57,778 nucleotides of DNA from Methanobrevibacter sp. (GTDB taxonomy: Archaea > Methanobacteriota > Methanobacteria > Methanobacteriales > Methanobacteriaceae): positions 1 through 57,778 of the forward strand of contig JAFUIW010000009.1 in assembly GCA_017473945.1 (NCBI GenBank), given 5' to 3'. This document shows positions 23,845 through 32,955 of this stretch, piece by piece (position 1 is the first letter of the stretch; the number at the start of each line of letters is the position of its first letter). The notes beneath the pieces are model-generated. The model saw only the letters and a list, made by a program, of their open reading frames with translations. It ran no database searches and was not told the origin of the DNA. Made by a program: the position numbers and the translations under genes.

Positions 23845-24528
23845 TTGGTTAATGAAAGCCCAGAACAATTGGCCCTAGAAGCTGAAATCAAAGAGCAAGC
23901 TCAAAAATTCATAACATACCTTAATTCAACACTTCCAGAAAGCATGGAACTTGAATATGAAGGATTCTACCGAAGAGGATTTTTTGTAAGCAAAAAAAGA
24001 TATGCCGTCATTGAAGATGGCGAAATAATAGCTAAAGGTTTGGAATTGGTTAGAAGAGACTGGGCACCAATAGTTAAGAAAACCCAAGAGGACATTTTAA
24101 TGGCCATCCTAAAGGAAGGAGACTCCGACAAGGCAATCAAGGCAGTTAAAAAAGTATTGAAAAGAATCAAGAAAGGTGATGTCGACAAAAAGGAACTTAT
24201 CATCCACACACAAATCACCAAACCGCTAGACCAGTACAAACAGGTCGGACCCCATGTCGTTGCTGCAAGGAAAATAGAGGAACATGGCATTAAAGTGACA
24301 AGAGGTACCATCATCCAATATATAATCGTTAAAGGAAAGGGCTCTATCAGCCAGCGTGCAGTTCCCTATGAATACAGCGAAGGCTATGTATATGACAAAG
24401 ACTACTACATCAACAACCAATTAATTCCAGCAGTTGAAAGGATAATGTATGCATTCGGATACACAAAAAAGGACCTTGAAGACATGGCACGTGGTGAAGT
24501 CCAACAAAGTCTAGATGCTTTTTTCTAA
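23845..24528 (+). CDS. DNA polymerase B small subunit (split PolB2)
   Basis: 227 residues corresponding to the C-terminal palm/thumb part of a family-B polymerase: YEGFYRRGFFVSKKRYAV (with the catalytic-region KKRY motif), RRDWAPI, and the thumb segment KPLDQYKQVGPHVVAARK. In Methanobacteriales, PolB is naturally split, and this matches the small subunit described in Methanothermobacter. The large subunit lies outside this window. Translation must start at TTG (23845-23847), because AGGTGA stands 4 bases before it and the first in-frame ATG is 30 codons later. A motif shared with the Cas4-like gene lies about 120 bases upstream. Confidence 0.92.
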   Translation: MVNESPEQLALEAEIKEQAQKFITYLNSTLPESMELEYEGFYRRGFFVSKKRYAVIEDGEIIAKGLELVRRDWAPIVKKTQEDILMAILKEGDSDKAIKAVKKVLKRIKKGDVDKKELIIHTQITKPLDQYKQVGPHVVAARKIEEHGIKVTRGTIIQYIIVKGKGSISQRAVPYEYSEGYVYDKDYYINNQLIPAVERIMYAFGYTKKDLEDMARGEVQQSLDAFF

Positions 24529-24564
24529 AAATTTAAATAATTTTAAAGTTATAATATTCTTTAT

Positions 24565-25257
24565 ATGATTGATGATGATAACCGTGTCGTTTTTTTCGAT
24601 ATAGATGGAACCCTATTGGACACTTCTGATTTTGCTGAAACCGCAAGAAAAGCAGCAATCGGACTCATGGTGGATAATGGATTGCCTCTTGATAAAGATG
24701 AAGCGTACGGTGTTTTAAAAACAATTATTCGTGAAAAAGGATCAAACTACGGAAGACACTTCAATGTACTGACTCAGGTTGTGCTCGGCCATGAGGATCC
24801 TATGCTTGTAGCGCTCGGGATGATTACCTACCACAACGTTAAGATGGCACTGTTAAGGCCATTTCCAGAAACCCTTGACACCCTGATTTATCTTAAAAGC
24901 CAAGGATATCGCCTGGCAGTTATTTCAAACGGAATTACAATAAAACAGTGGGAAAAACTGGTAAGACTAAACATACACTCATTTTTCGATGAAGTAATTA
25001 CCTCAGAAGAGGTCGGCAAAGAAAAACCTCAAAAACTCATCTTTGATGTGGCCTTAAGAAAAATGCACGGAAATCCTGAAAAATCAGTTATGATTGGAAA
25101 TAAGTTTAAAGCAGACGCTTTAGGTGCAGTTAATGCAGGATTAAGTGCAATTCTAGTTAATTCCGATGTTACTGAAGAAGACCGCGAATATATCAAAAAA
25201 GAAAAATTAGACATTACAATTATTGATGATATTGGTGATGTTGATACTATTTTATAA
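24565..25257 (+). CDS. HAD-superfamily hydrolase
   Basis: 230 residues. FFDIDGTLLDT is motif I with the nucleophilic and acid/base aspartates, VISNG motif II, EEVGKEKPQKLIF carries the motif III lysine, and MIGNKFKADALGAVNAG motif IV. The layout is that of the archaeal dehalogenase-like/phosphatase subgroup (TIGR02253-like). The natural phosphate ester is unknown. The start has no ribosome binding site, and a TATA-like TATAATATT lies only about 15-25 bases upstream, so the transcript may be leaderless. Confidence 0.8.
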   Translation: MIDDDNRVVFFDIDGTLLDTSDFAETARKAAIGLMVDNGLPLDKDEAYGVLKTIIREKGSNYGRHFNVLTQVVLGHEDPMLVALGMITYHNVKMALLRPFPETLDTLIYLKSQGYRLAVISNGITIKQWEKLVRLNIHSFFDEVITSEEVGKEKPQKLIFDVALRKMHGNPEKSVMIGNKFKADALGAVNAGLSAILVNSDVTEEDREYIKKEKLDITIIDDIGDVDTIL

Positions 25258-25278
25258 CTCACCAAAATCAACTATTTT

Positions 25279-26052
25279 TTAAAAATCAAGTTCAAGTGTA
25301 ACAGGACAGTGATCGGAGCCGTAAATGTCCGATAAAATTTCAGCAGATTTTACATTATCCCTGATTTCTTCATTTACATAAAAATAATCCAGTCTCCAAC
25401 CAGCATTCCTTTCACGTGCACGAGTTCTGTAGCTCCACCATGTAAAATTATTTTCACCTTCATCAAACATTCTGAAAGTGTCGACAAAGCCAGCTTCTTC
25501 AAGCTGGTCGAGCCAGGCACGCTCTTCAGGCAGATAACCGGACTTTCCCTCACAGTTTTTAGGATTGTAAACATCAATCGGATTGTGAGCTATATTATAA
25601 TCTCCGGTTATTACGATGTTTTTGCCCTCATTTTTAAGCTCAACCAACTGTTCAAGTAGAGCATTGCAGAAATCGACCTTAAAATCCAGCCTTTTTGCAT
25701 TCATTCCACTGTTCGGGAAGTAAATGTTATACAGAAAAAAGTCAGGATATTCAATTCTCAAGACCCTTCCTTCGCTGTCAAGCTCTTCAACACCAAGCCC
25801 TTTAACAACTTCAACAGGTTCAATCTTTGAATAGGTTCCAACTCCACTGTATCCCTTCTTTTCAGCCTCATTGAAACACTGATGATAACCTTCAACGTCA
25901 GCCAGTTTCTTCGGAATATCCTTTTGAGTGGCTCTCACTTCCTGAAAATTGATGATATCCGCATCAGTACCTTCAAACCAGTTCCAAAATTCATCCTTTT
26001 TTGAGACCGCCCTGATTCCGTTAACGTTCCAAGAAACCAGCTTTATTGACAT
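25279..26052 (-). CDS. xth: exodeoxyribonuclease III / AP endonuclease
   Basis: 257 residues of the ExoIII (EEP) fold. KLVSWNVNGIRA (catalytic Asn), INFQEVRAT (metal-binding Glu), TGDYNIAHNPIDV (catalytic Asp/Asn) and GSDHCPVTLEL (Asp-His) are all present. It cleaves at abasic sites and trims 3' ends in base excision repair. The Methanothermobacter homolog Mth212 also nicks directly at uracil and substitutes for a missing uracil glycosylase, so this protein could do the same. The gene overlaps the pheS stop by 1 base (TAATG). Confidence 0.9.
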   Translation of the reverse strand: MSIKLVSWNVNGIRAVSKKDEFWNWFEGTDADIINFQEVRATQKDIPKKLADVEGYHQCFNEAEKKGYSGVGTYSKIEPVEVVKGLGVEELDSEGRVLRIEYPDFFLYNIYFPNSGMNAKRLDFKVDFCNALLEQLVELKNEGKNIVITGDYNIAHNPIDVYNPKNCEGKSGYLPEERAWLDQLEEAGFVDTFRMFDEGENNFTWWSYRTRARERNAGWRLDYFYVNEEIRDNVKSAEILSDIYGSDHCPVTLELDF

Positions 26053-27593
26053 TATAACCTAACCCCATTGTCAAGAGGCACTTCACGAAGCCAGTTGATG
26101 TCACTTTTATAAAGCATACGGATGTCTTCAACACCATATCTAATCATTGCAAGCCTTTCAATACCCATACCAAATGCAAGAGCAGGCTGATCAATACCTA
26201 AAGGTTTTAATACTTCCGGTCTGAACATTCCAGCCCCACCAAGTTCAATCCAGCTTTCCTTTTCTTCCAGATAGATTTCAGACTCTGTAGAAAGGTATGT
26301 ATATGGGAAGTAAGCAGGCCTGAACCGTACTTCAAAACCAAGTTTTTTGTAGAATTCCTTTAAGACACCTAAAAGATTTTGATAACTGATGTCAGGTCCG
26401 CAGACAAGTCCTTCGACTTGGTGGAATTCAGGAAGGTGCTTGTAATCGAAAGTTTCTCTTCTGAATACTCTTCCGACAGAAAACATTTTGATTGGAGGTT
26501 CATGTTCAAACAGGTGTTTTGTGGATATTCCTGTTGTATGGGTTCTGAGCACACTTTGACGTGCAATATCCTCACTCCAGTCATATTGCCAGCCGATGGA
26601 ACCGGTATCTGCTCCTGTTTCGTGGGTTTCAGCGGTGAGCTTAACCAAATCATCATCAGGCAAGTCACAGGTTAGAGGATTTTTAAGATAAAATGTATCC
26701 TGCATTTCACGAGCTGCATGGTCCTGCGGTTGGAAAAGAGAATCAAAGTTCCAGAATGCTGATTCAACATATTCACCGTTGTCCTCAACAAATCCCATGT
26801 CCAAAAAGATATCCCTTATCTCATCAATGATAACTCTTAATGGGTGTTTTTTACCTGCAAAGACAGTTGGTGCTTCAGCGTTAATGTCATATGGACGGTA
26901 TTGGAGATTTTTCCATTCGCCATCTTTCAATTGCTGATGGGTTAACTGAGTGGCCTGTTCCTGGATTGTAAAACCAACTTTTAGAATTTCTTCACCTTTT
27001 GGCAGGAGTTTAAAAGAGTGTGAGGTTTCCTTTTTAATGTTTAAAATGTTTTTCCTACCAGTCAATTTTTTAAATCCGTCCCTTAAATCATCAGTGAAAA
27101 GCTTTACACCATCTGCATTGGCCTGAAGATAATCAAGTACTTTTTCATCTATACCTGCCCTGTCAGCAAAGTCATTACCCATTTCAGTGATTTTAAGTAC
27201 TCCTTTATCTATTTGAGCCCAATCCTTTTGACGTAGCCATCCAAGTGCAATACCTGTTTCTTTTTTGTCAACACCAGTTTCACTTGCAAGGTCCTTCATG
27301 GAGATTTCCTTTTTTTCAGCCAAAACTTTAAGGATTCTTCTTTCAGGAAGACCTTTTTTAGCATATTCAAGCCCATCATCGGTTAGTGAGTAGGTTTTTT
27401 GAACCTCCTTGTCAACTTCGATAATGTCTTTTGAAGCAAGAGAACCTGCCGCACTCATGACGGATTTGATATCCATACCAGTGTTTTCAGCAATTTCTTC
27501 TGGAGTAACTTCACTATTAGCTTCCAGTTCTTTTAAAAGTTTCTTTTCATAAATATGCAATTCATTAATGGTTTTTTTAATATCCTCACTCAT
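26052..27593 (-). CDS. pheS: phenylalanyl-tRNA synthetase alpha subunit
   Basis: 513 residues. The first about 200 residues are the repeated winged-helix domains typical of archaeal/eukaryotic PheS ([20 protein letters not shown] and two more). The catalytic class II core follows: [38 protein letters not shown] (motif 2) and [15 protein letters not shown] (motif 3). With PheT, encoded elsewhere, it charges tRNA-Phe. It is cotranscribed with xth. Confidence 0.95.
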   Translation of the reverse strand: MSEDIKKTINELHIYEKKLLKELEANSEVTPEEIAENTGMDIKSVMSAAGSLASKDIIEVDKEVQKTYSLTDDGLEYAKKGLPERRILKVLAEKKEISMKDLASETGVDKKETGIALGWLRQKDWAQIDKGVLKITEMGNDFADRAGIDEKVLDYLQANADGVKLFTDDLRDGFKKLTGRKNILNIKKETSHSFKLLPKGEEILKVGFTIQEQATQLTHQQLKDGEWKNLQYRPYDINAEAPTVFAGKKHPLRVIIDEIRDIFLDMGFVEDNGEYVESAFWNFDSLFQPQDHAAREMQDTFYLKNPLTCDLPDDDLVKLTAETHETGADTGSIGWQYDWSEDIARQSVLRTHTTGISTKHLFEHEPPIKMFSVGRVFRRETFDYKHLPEFHQVEGLVCGPDISYQNLLGVLKEFYKKLGFEVRFRPAYFPYTYLSTESEIYLEEKESWIELGGAGMFRPEVLKPLGIDQPALAFGMGIERLAMIRYGVEDIRMLYKSDINWLREVPLDNGVRL

Positions 27594-27664
27594 TTAAACA
27601 CCATACATTACGATTAATAATATAATAATATATGTCTAAAATGATTTATAAAGATAGTGTTAAT

Positions 27665-28339
27665 TTAAAAAAAAAGAGAAAAAGAAAAAGATTGATTAAT
27701 TTTTAAGATTTCATCCAAGTCAAGTCTTGGAGATTCATATTCGTTGATATGCTCTTCGGATTCATATCCTAATGCAATTACCATGATGATATCCTCATCT
27801 TCAGGAATAGGTAAGTTGTCCCTTAAGATGTAAGGATATTTTACAAGTTCATAAGCAGGAATTGAATCTACTCCCAAATCAGTTGCTGCAAGCATTAAAC
27901 TCATTCCAAAACCACCCAAGTCATATATTGACCAGGGAGTATGATTTTTAGGAAGAGTCAAATACACTACAGCAGGAGAATTGAATAAAATGTGTTGAAC
28001 ATGATTGAAGTTTTCCAAATATTCACCGTCATCGAATTTTCCGATTGCATCCATAAAATCAGCCATATTCTTTTGTACACGTTCTGAGAAATTAGTTCTG
28101 TGGCCAGGGTTCATGTCTGCTGACCCTTTGATTTTTTTATCGTTTTCGCCAATCCAGGTTTCACGGATTTTTTCAAGGGTTTCACCGGTTGCGATGTAAA
28201 CATTCCAAGGCTGTGAGTTTTCCCAAGAAGGAGACATTCCTGCAATTTTAACAATCTCTTTTAATGTGTCTTCAGTCACTTTATCTTTTTTGAAGTCTCT
28301 TGAAGAGTGTCTTTTTTCCATTACTTCTAAAAAATTCAT
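27665..28339 (-). CDS. nitroreductase-family FMN protein
   Basis: 224 residues from the ATG at 28339 (CTATAGGGGTTATA in front). EKRHSSRDFKKDKV is the FMN-phosphate binding start, SPSWENSQPWNVYI the second contact, and DLGGFGMSLMLAATDLGVDSIPA the central helix. It reduces an unknown oxidised compound with NAD(P)H. Upstream are two 13-bp direct repeats and, divergently, a decayed HxlR-type regulator. Such regulators commonly control adjacent nitroreductases, so this gene has probably lost its local regulator. Confidence 0.85.
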   Translation of the reverse strand: MNFLEVMEKRHSSRDFKKDKVTEDTLKEIVKIAGMSPSWENSQPWNVYIATGETLEKIRETWIGENDKKIKGSADMNPGHRTNFSERVQKNMADFMDAIGKFDDGEYLENFNHVQHILFNSPAVVYLTLPKNHTPWSIYDLGGFGMSLMLAATDLGVDSIPAYELVKYPYILRDNLPIPEDEDIIMVIALGYESEEHINEYESPRLDLDEILKINQSFSFSLFF

Positions 28340-28386
28340 TATAACCCCTATAGAAATATTAAGCATCATTTAATATTAATTAAAAA

Positions 28387-28417
28387 GTTAGTTCAAACTA
28401 ACAGGTTAGTTCAAACT
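28387..28417. promoter_or_regulatory. two direct copies of a partly palindromic 13-mer, candidate HxlR operator
   Basis: GTTAGTTCAAACT occurs at 28387-28399 and again at 28405-28417, 18 bases apart (nearly two helical turns). Each contains AGTT-CA-AACT, an imperfect dyad. It lies between the nitroreductase and the divergent HxlR remnant, where an HxlR-type regulator would bind. Confidence 0.55.
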
Positions 28418-28468
28418 TGCCTTAATCTATTAAATATTAACATGACAAAAATGTAATTAGGTTTTAAC

Positions 28469-28715
28469 ATGGAAAACGACATAATTTATCAGAAAAAATG
28501 CATGCCCCATCAATTGCGTTAATGATTTACTTAGCAGAAAATAGGTTTTTGGCATTATGAAAGATTTGTTTGCGGGCAAAAAACACTTCAATGAATTCAA
28601 ACAGGACAAACCCGAACTGAGCAATGTGGTATTGTCAGATACCTTGAAATATCTTGAAAAAAAGGAACTGATTTCCAAAAACATCATTGAGGATGACTCA
28701 AATCATTATAGCTAG
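28469..28715 (+). pseudogene. HxlR-family transcriptional regulator, decayed
   Basis: Plus-strand translation recovers most of an HxlR winged helix: PINCVNDLLSRK-stop-VFGIMKDL, then FAGKKHFNEFKQDKPELSN and LSDTLKYLEKKELISKN. There is a frameshift near 28500 after the first Cys, a TAG where HxlR proteins have the conserved Trp of the KW pair, and a premature end at NHYS, exactly before the usual LTEKG wing. Three independent lesions make it a pseudogene. Its 3' end meets the truncated 3' end of the flavoprotein gene. Confidence 0.75.
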
Positions 28716-29165
28716 CTGATCCTCACCATTGAAATAATCCATTTCCTTAGTAACATTCATGGTGTAAATCATTGCAGTTTTGATTTCACGTTTGATTTTG
28801 GATACCCTATTGCCCTCTTCATCCAAAACGTAAGTATCGGCTGCAAAAAGAAGCCTTTCAAGAAATGCCTGTGCGGATGATGAAATTGACCCATAATAGA
28901 TTGGAGTTCCTATAACTATTGCATCTGCATCCAGACACAATTGAAGAACATCTTTCAACTCATCTTTCCAAAAACATAGGGGATTTTCACTGTTTTTCTT
29001 CAGATGGCATGCAAAACAACTCATACATCCCTTAAAATCATAAGTGTACAAATCAATGTATTCCACATCAGCACCATTATCTTGAGCACCTTCAACTACA
29101 TTTCGACATAATTCAGCAGTATTTCCCTTTTTTCTAGGACTTGCATTAATAACTACCACATTCAT
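28698..29165 (-). CDS. NAD(P)H-dependent FMN reductase-like protein, C-terminally truncated
   Basis: 155 residues. VVVINASPRKKGNTAEL is the flavin-phosphate loop, GCMSCFACHLKK carries the cysteine cluster and GTPIYYGSISSSAQAFLERL the second FMN loop. The usual family length is nearer 180-200. The sequence ends abruptly after MDYFNGEDQLAIMI, where relatives continue with a further helix and strand. The end overlaps the end of the HxlR pseudogene, so a deletion between two convergent genes probably removed both 3' ends. It may still fold, but activity is doubtful. Confidence 0.7.
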   Translation of the reverse strand: MNVVVINASPRKKGNTAELCRNVVEGAQDNGADVEYIDLYTYDFKGCMSCFACHLKKNSENPLCFWKDELKDVLQLCLDADAIVIGTPIYYGSISSSAQAFLERLLFAADTYVLDEEGNRVSKIKREIKTAMIYTMNVTKEMDYFNGEDQLAIMI

Positions 29166-29248
29166 AATCTAAAATATGTTAGTCATAGTAAAATAGATTA
29201 CATTAAAATTAGAAAAGTAAAAGAAATTAAAAAAAAATGTGAAAGGAA

Positions 29249-29575
29249 TTAGAATATGATTCTATTTCCAGTCCAGTCGTCATCATCGTTGAAAGCATCA
29301 GCTCTCTTTTCGTCTTCAAGATATTGTTCCATGTCCCTGTACAATTTTACTCTGAATATGTCAGGGTATGCAATGTATAACATGTCGCCGTTAGGTCTGG
29401 TTTCTTTTAAGTAAGTTTGTTGAAATTCAATGATAGATTCTTCTTCTTTGTTGAAATGGTGCACTTCATTTGCGCATAATACCTTAAAGTGTACAAAATC
29501 GTCTTTTAATAATTCATTAACTAAATCCTCAATCAAAGGAGGGTTTGTAACATTTTTATTATATTTAATCTCCAT
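29249..29575 (-). CDS. hypothetical protein
   Basis: 108 residues from the ATG at 29575, chosen because GTGAGGAAA lies directly before it. Soluble, acidic C terminus (DDDDWTGNRIIF), no recognised motif. FVHFKVLCANEVHHFNKEEES may hold metal-binding residues (Cys, His, His). It stands alone between the flavoprotein and the zinc-binding protein. No function proposed. Confidence 0.6.
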   Translation of the reverse strand: MEIKYNKNVTNPPLIEDLVNELLKDDFVHFKVLCANEVHHFNKEEESIIEFQQTYLKETRPNGDMLYIAYPDIFRVKLYRDMEQYLEDEKRADAFNDDDDWTGNRIIF

Positions 29576-29692
29576 TTTCCTCACCATTAGTCAAAACTTG
29601 AATATCCAAATAATAGAAATTCATGTTAATAATATATTTCATAATGATTCTTTAAATAGTTAATCATAGAATCTAAAATTAATTGAAATATT

Positions 29693-30076
29693 TTACATCA
29701 ATTCATCAATCATTTTACTTAATTCATTGACAATTATTTTTACACATTCCTCAGCTTCATCATCTAATCTGAAAGGATCCTTTGCAGATACTTCACAACC
29801 GCTTAAAACATCACCGACACCTATTGTGCCAGATACATGAATTCCCTTGTTTTCCAAAATCTTGTTGACACAACCACCAGAACAACCATTGACTGCAATT
29901 ATCGGATATTTCTTAAGCATTTCATTGTTTTCGCATTTAATGTCAGCTGAAGTCGAACCCATACAAATGGATATCACATTATCCTGCTTCTTTTTGCAGT
30001 CTCCAACAGCAACACGTGACACCAGTCCGTTTGGACTCATTCCATTGCAAGAAGCAAGTGCAACTTTATTCTCCAT
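29693..30076 (-). CDS. putative zinc-binding protein (DGC-like)
   Basis: About 127 residues from the ATG at 30076. Three cysteine-containing motifs (ALASCNGMSPNG, VNGCSGGC, CEVSAKDPF) match the DGC-domain/putative zinc-binding family, small proteins of unknown function often near selenium or metal genes. The preceding 6 residues of the open frame are probably untranslated. The gap up to 30349 is AT-rich, and I see no gene or RNA in it. Confidence 0.6.
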   Translation of the reverse strand: MENKVALASCNGMSPNGLVSRVAVGDCKKKQDNVISICMGSTSADIKCENNEMLKKYPIIAVNGCSGGCVNKILENKGIHVSGTIGVGDVLSGCEVSAKDPFRLDDEAEECVKIIVNELSKMIDELM

Positions 30077-30349
30077 ACAACCACCAGTTTTCATTCCTTA
30101 ATTTAAGAGCAATGCTCCTATTGAAGCACAGTCAATCGGCATTTTTTAATCAAGTCGGAGTTATCATTCAAACTCATATTTTCACTTAAGCATCCACTCC
30201 ATTAATAACCTTATTCAAATCTCCAATCACATTAAATTTACAATCAAACAGTAGAATATATCCGTGTGCCCCAAGCAATATTGAATTTAAAGATATAAAG
30301 ATTTCTTTTGTTTTAAATTCGGATTTTACCCACAATAACCAAAAAAAAG

Positions 30350-31228
30350 TTATTCAAAATGGGATTTCAAATAACTTACAAAAATTGATGCTGCTGTTAA
30401 ATCAGCAGTGGTTCCGGGATTATATTTATTCTTATATAGGAACTCATCAAATTCACTGACTTTTTCCATGAAATCCTCGCTGTCCTTAAGATTTAACAAG
30501 TCCCTTGTCATCATGGATATCTTCAAGGCTTCATCTGAACCGTATTTTCTTGAAATCAATGTGTCCGGAACTTGAGAGAGTATTGTAAGGAATGTCAGAA
30601 CACATGCTTCGTTTTGGGTCTTTTCCTCCCTTAACTTATGATAAGTAGGATAGCCTATTTCAAATACTGCAGGCATGTCCGAGGTCATCTCACGGGCAAG
30701 CATATCCCATGGAGCGGAGATTTTCAAGACATCATACATTGTCTGGTTGTTTTGCCTCAATTCATTTTTAGCATTGTCGCTTGCAACATCGTATTCGTCC
30801 TGGTCACCCATTCCTCCAGCATCTGCAATGTTGATTGCATCATACAAGTCGCATGCATCGTCAACTGAAGTGTTTGCCATAAGCACTTTAATATTTTCAC
30901 GAATCTCATCGAATGATCCACTGATTGATGCTGCAACTGCAATAGGTGTTATCATCATGACAATTCCAAGGTTGGTGTTGTTTTTAATCCACCTGTCTGT
31001 TTCAGCCACAGCCTGCAGGATGTATCTACCAAGTTCAGGGTTTTCAACATCAACATCAGTACATGCTTCACGTATGGTATCTCCGATAACGATTCCACTT
31101 ATTACAAAGTCTTCAAACACCATGTCATCATAGTCACGAGTTCTGTGGACATTTCCAGGCTTTGGATATCCGCTCACTTCAAGTGCTGATGAGATTTGTG
31201 CTATTTTTGCTATTTCGTTTGCATCCAT
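30350..31228 (-). CDS. CitG-like triphosphoribosyl-dephospho-CoA synthase family protein
   Basis: 292 residues. SALEVSGYPKPGNVHRTRDYDDM and the later NTNLGIVMMITPIA match the CitG/MdcB-type family (ATP:dephospho-CoA triphosphoribosyl transferase), which makes the prosthetic group of citrate or malonate lyases. No lyase genes are visible and methanogens rarely have them, so this archaeal branch may act on another nucleotide. It starts 1 base beyond the end of hemB and is surely cotranscribed with it. A tetrapyrrole or cofactor link is therefore possible, but speculative. Confidence 0.75.
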   Translation of the reverse strand: MDANEIAKIAQISSALEVSGYPKPGNVHRTRDYDDMVFEDFVISGIVIGDTIREACTDVDVENPELGRYILQAVAETDRWIKNNTNLGIVMMITPIAVAASISGSFDEIRENIKVLMANTSVDDACDLYDAINIADAGGMGDQDEYDVASDNAKNELRQNNQTMYDVLKISAPWDMLAREMTSDMPAVFEIGYPTYHKLREEKTQNEACVLTFLTILSQVPDTLISRKYGSDEALKISMMTRDLLNLKDSEDFMEKVSEFDEFLYKNKYNPGTTADLTAASIFVSYLKSHFE

Positions 31229-32230
31229 TTATATCAACTCGTTTAAAAGCAGGTATGGTGCGAAGTTGGTGATAATTAAATCTGCTCCAGCCCTTTTGAT
31301 TGAAAGAAGAGATTCTAAAATTGCACGTTCTGTTAAAAATCCTTTTTCGATAGCTGCCATGAGCATTGCATACTCACCACTTACATTGTATGCAACCAGA
31401 GGAAGCATGAACTCATCTCTAACCATGCGAACAACGTCAAGGTATGGAAGTGCAGGTTTTACCATCAAGAAGTCACATCCTTCAATGACATCAAGCTCAC
31501 ATTCACGGATTGCTTCAACCGCATTTGCAGGATCCATCTGATAAGATTTCCTGTCTCCTGCATGAGGTGATGAACATGCTGCAACCCTGAATGGCTCATA
31601 GAATGCTGATGCGTATTTTGCTGAATATGACATAATCATCACATTATAAAATCCGTTGTCATCGAGAGTCTGTCTGATTGCTGCAACCCTTCCATCCATC
31701 ATGTCTGACGGTGCTACAATATCTGCACCAGCCTCAGCATGAGATAATGCAACCTTTGCAATGTATGGAAGAGACTCATCATTCAATATTTCAATTCCGT
31801 CATCAGTGTCTTCATTTTCAACTATCATTCCACAATGTCCATGAGAAGTGTATTGGCATAAGCAAACATCGGTAATAACTACAAGATCAGTTTCTTTTTT
31901 AAGTCTTCTTACTGCTTTTTGAACAATTCCTGTTGCTGAATAATCAGGAGTAGCTATCTCATCTTTTGTATCCTCTTTAGGAATTCCAAATACGATGATT
32001 GATTTTAAGCCTTTTTCCTCAAGCTGTTTTGCAAATTCAACTCCCGCATCCAATGAGTATCTGAATTCTCCAGGGAGAGATGAAATCTCTTCCTTTTCCA
32101 TGTCATTCAAATCTTCTTTGAAATAAATCGGATAAATCAAATCATCCTTTTCAAGTTTTGTTTCACGCACAATATTTCTTATTTTAGCATTTTTTCTTAA
32201 TCTTCTCATTCTGGTTGTAGGAAATTCCAT
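31229..32230 (-). CDS. hemB: porphobilinogen synthase (delta-aminolevulinate dehydratase)
   Basis: 333 residues from the ATG at 32230 ([12 protein letters not shown]). [14 protein letters not shown] supplies the zinc cysteines, [15 protein letters not shown] the first catalytic Lys and [12 protein letters not shown] the second, Schiff-base Lys. It condenses two aminolevulinates to porphobilinogen, feeding hemD (10978) and the F430/cobamide/siroheme branches. First gene of a two-gene operon with the CitG-like gene. Confidence 0.95.
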   Translation of the reverse strand: MEFPTTRMRRLRKNAKIRNIVRETKLEKDDLIYPIYFKEDLNDMEKEEISSLPGEFRYSLDAGVEFAKQLEEKGLKSIIVFGIPKEDTKDEIATPDYSATGIVQKAVRRLKKETDLVVITDVCLCQYTSHGHCGMIVENEDTDDGIEILNDESLPYIAKVALSHAEAGADIVAPSDMMDGRVAAIRQTLDDNGFYNVMIMSYSAKYASAFYEPFRVAACSSPHAGDRKSYQMDPANAVEAIRECELDVIEGCDFLMVKPALPYLDVVRMVRDEFMLPLVAYNVSGEYAMLMAAIEKGFLTERAILESLLSIKRAGADLIITNFAPYLLLNELI

Positions 32231-32401
32231 AATTATCACTTATTATTAAATATGTTTTAAAATTATTTATAAATTTATAATTGCAGTCACTTAAAAAAAT
32301 TGATTTCATTTCAAAAAATTGTATTCACTCTGTAAAATTGATTTAAGATACTATAAAAGTGTGGAATGACTATGGAAGAATATTGGAACGCGTTTGAAAA
32401 A

Positions 32402-32466
32402 AATATTTATATGTAACATCCCATATAGTGAAACACAGGTACCTGTTAAATTTTTTATGTGATACT
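32402..32466 (+). promoter_or_regulatory. promoter of the DUF6932-like module
   Basis: A TATA-like element (AATATTTATATG, 32402-32413) lies about 55 bases before the ATG at 32467, leaving a leader of about 30 bases. GTGAT in front of the ATG is a weak ribosome binding site. The inverted sequence AGGTACCT (32437-32444) sits near the presumed transcription start. Confidence 0.4.
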
Positions 32467-32955
32467 ATGAAAATGAAAAAATTTAACGGATTTGATAAGA
32501 ACGGATATCTCCCCTATGGAATGTATAACATGACTTTTGACGAGTTTAAACAACATTTTTGCAAAAATTCTTCTAAAAGAGAAGATATTTTTAAAGAATA
32601 TGAAAAACATCTACGTGAAATAATTAACACGGGATATTTTCTTGATCATTGGATTGATGGCAGTTTTATTTCAAAAAAAGAAAATCCCAATGATATTGAT
32701 AGCTTAACTGAATTTGATGGAAAAAAAGTAGATGAAAATAATGATTATCAAAAAGTAGATAACATCATAACTAATTCTAAATCAAAAACCAAAGGATTAT
32801 GCCACTCTTGGAGAATATATAGATATCCTGCAGCAGATGAGAAAAAATACGAAGCTTAATTGACTGCCAAATTAAGAATTTTAACTGAATTATTTAGCAG
32901 CGATAAAAATGAGATTCCCAAAGGAATTGTACATTTAATTGAGGTGGAATTATGA
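32467..32955 (+). pseudogene. DUF6932-like nucleotidyltransferase-fold protein with one in-frame stop
   Basis: The open part (32467-32859) has the signature HWIDGSFISKKENPNDIDSL, the G-S-F...K..P.D-I-D pattern of DUF6932/nucleotidyltransferase-fold proteins, and SWRIYRYP later. After a TAA at 32857-32859 the same frame continues for 31 codons without another stop (LTAKLRILTELF then NEIPKGIVHLIEVEL). The PKGI ending looks like the family C terminus. That frame ends at TGA 32953-32955, overlapping the start of the next gene as ATGA. So the gene was once about 162 codons and translationally coupled to its partner. One substitution broke it, unless the stop is a sequence error or read through. 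Confidence 0.7.

Noticed and set aside
28457..28687. A 76-codon minus-strand open frame
   Set aside because: It is the shadow of the decayed HxlR gene on the plus strand, whose codons show recognisable family motifs.
30107..30349. A possible small RNA or tRNA in the gap before the CitG-like gene
   Set aside because: A few short complementary stretches exist, but no cloverleaf, box motifs or terminator could be made.
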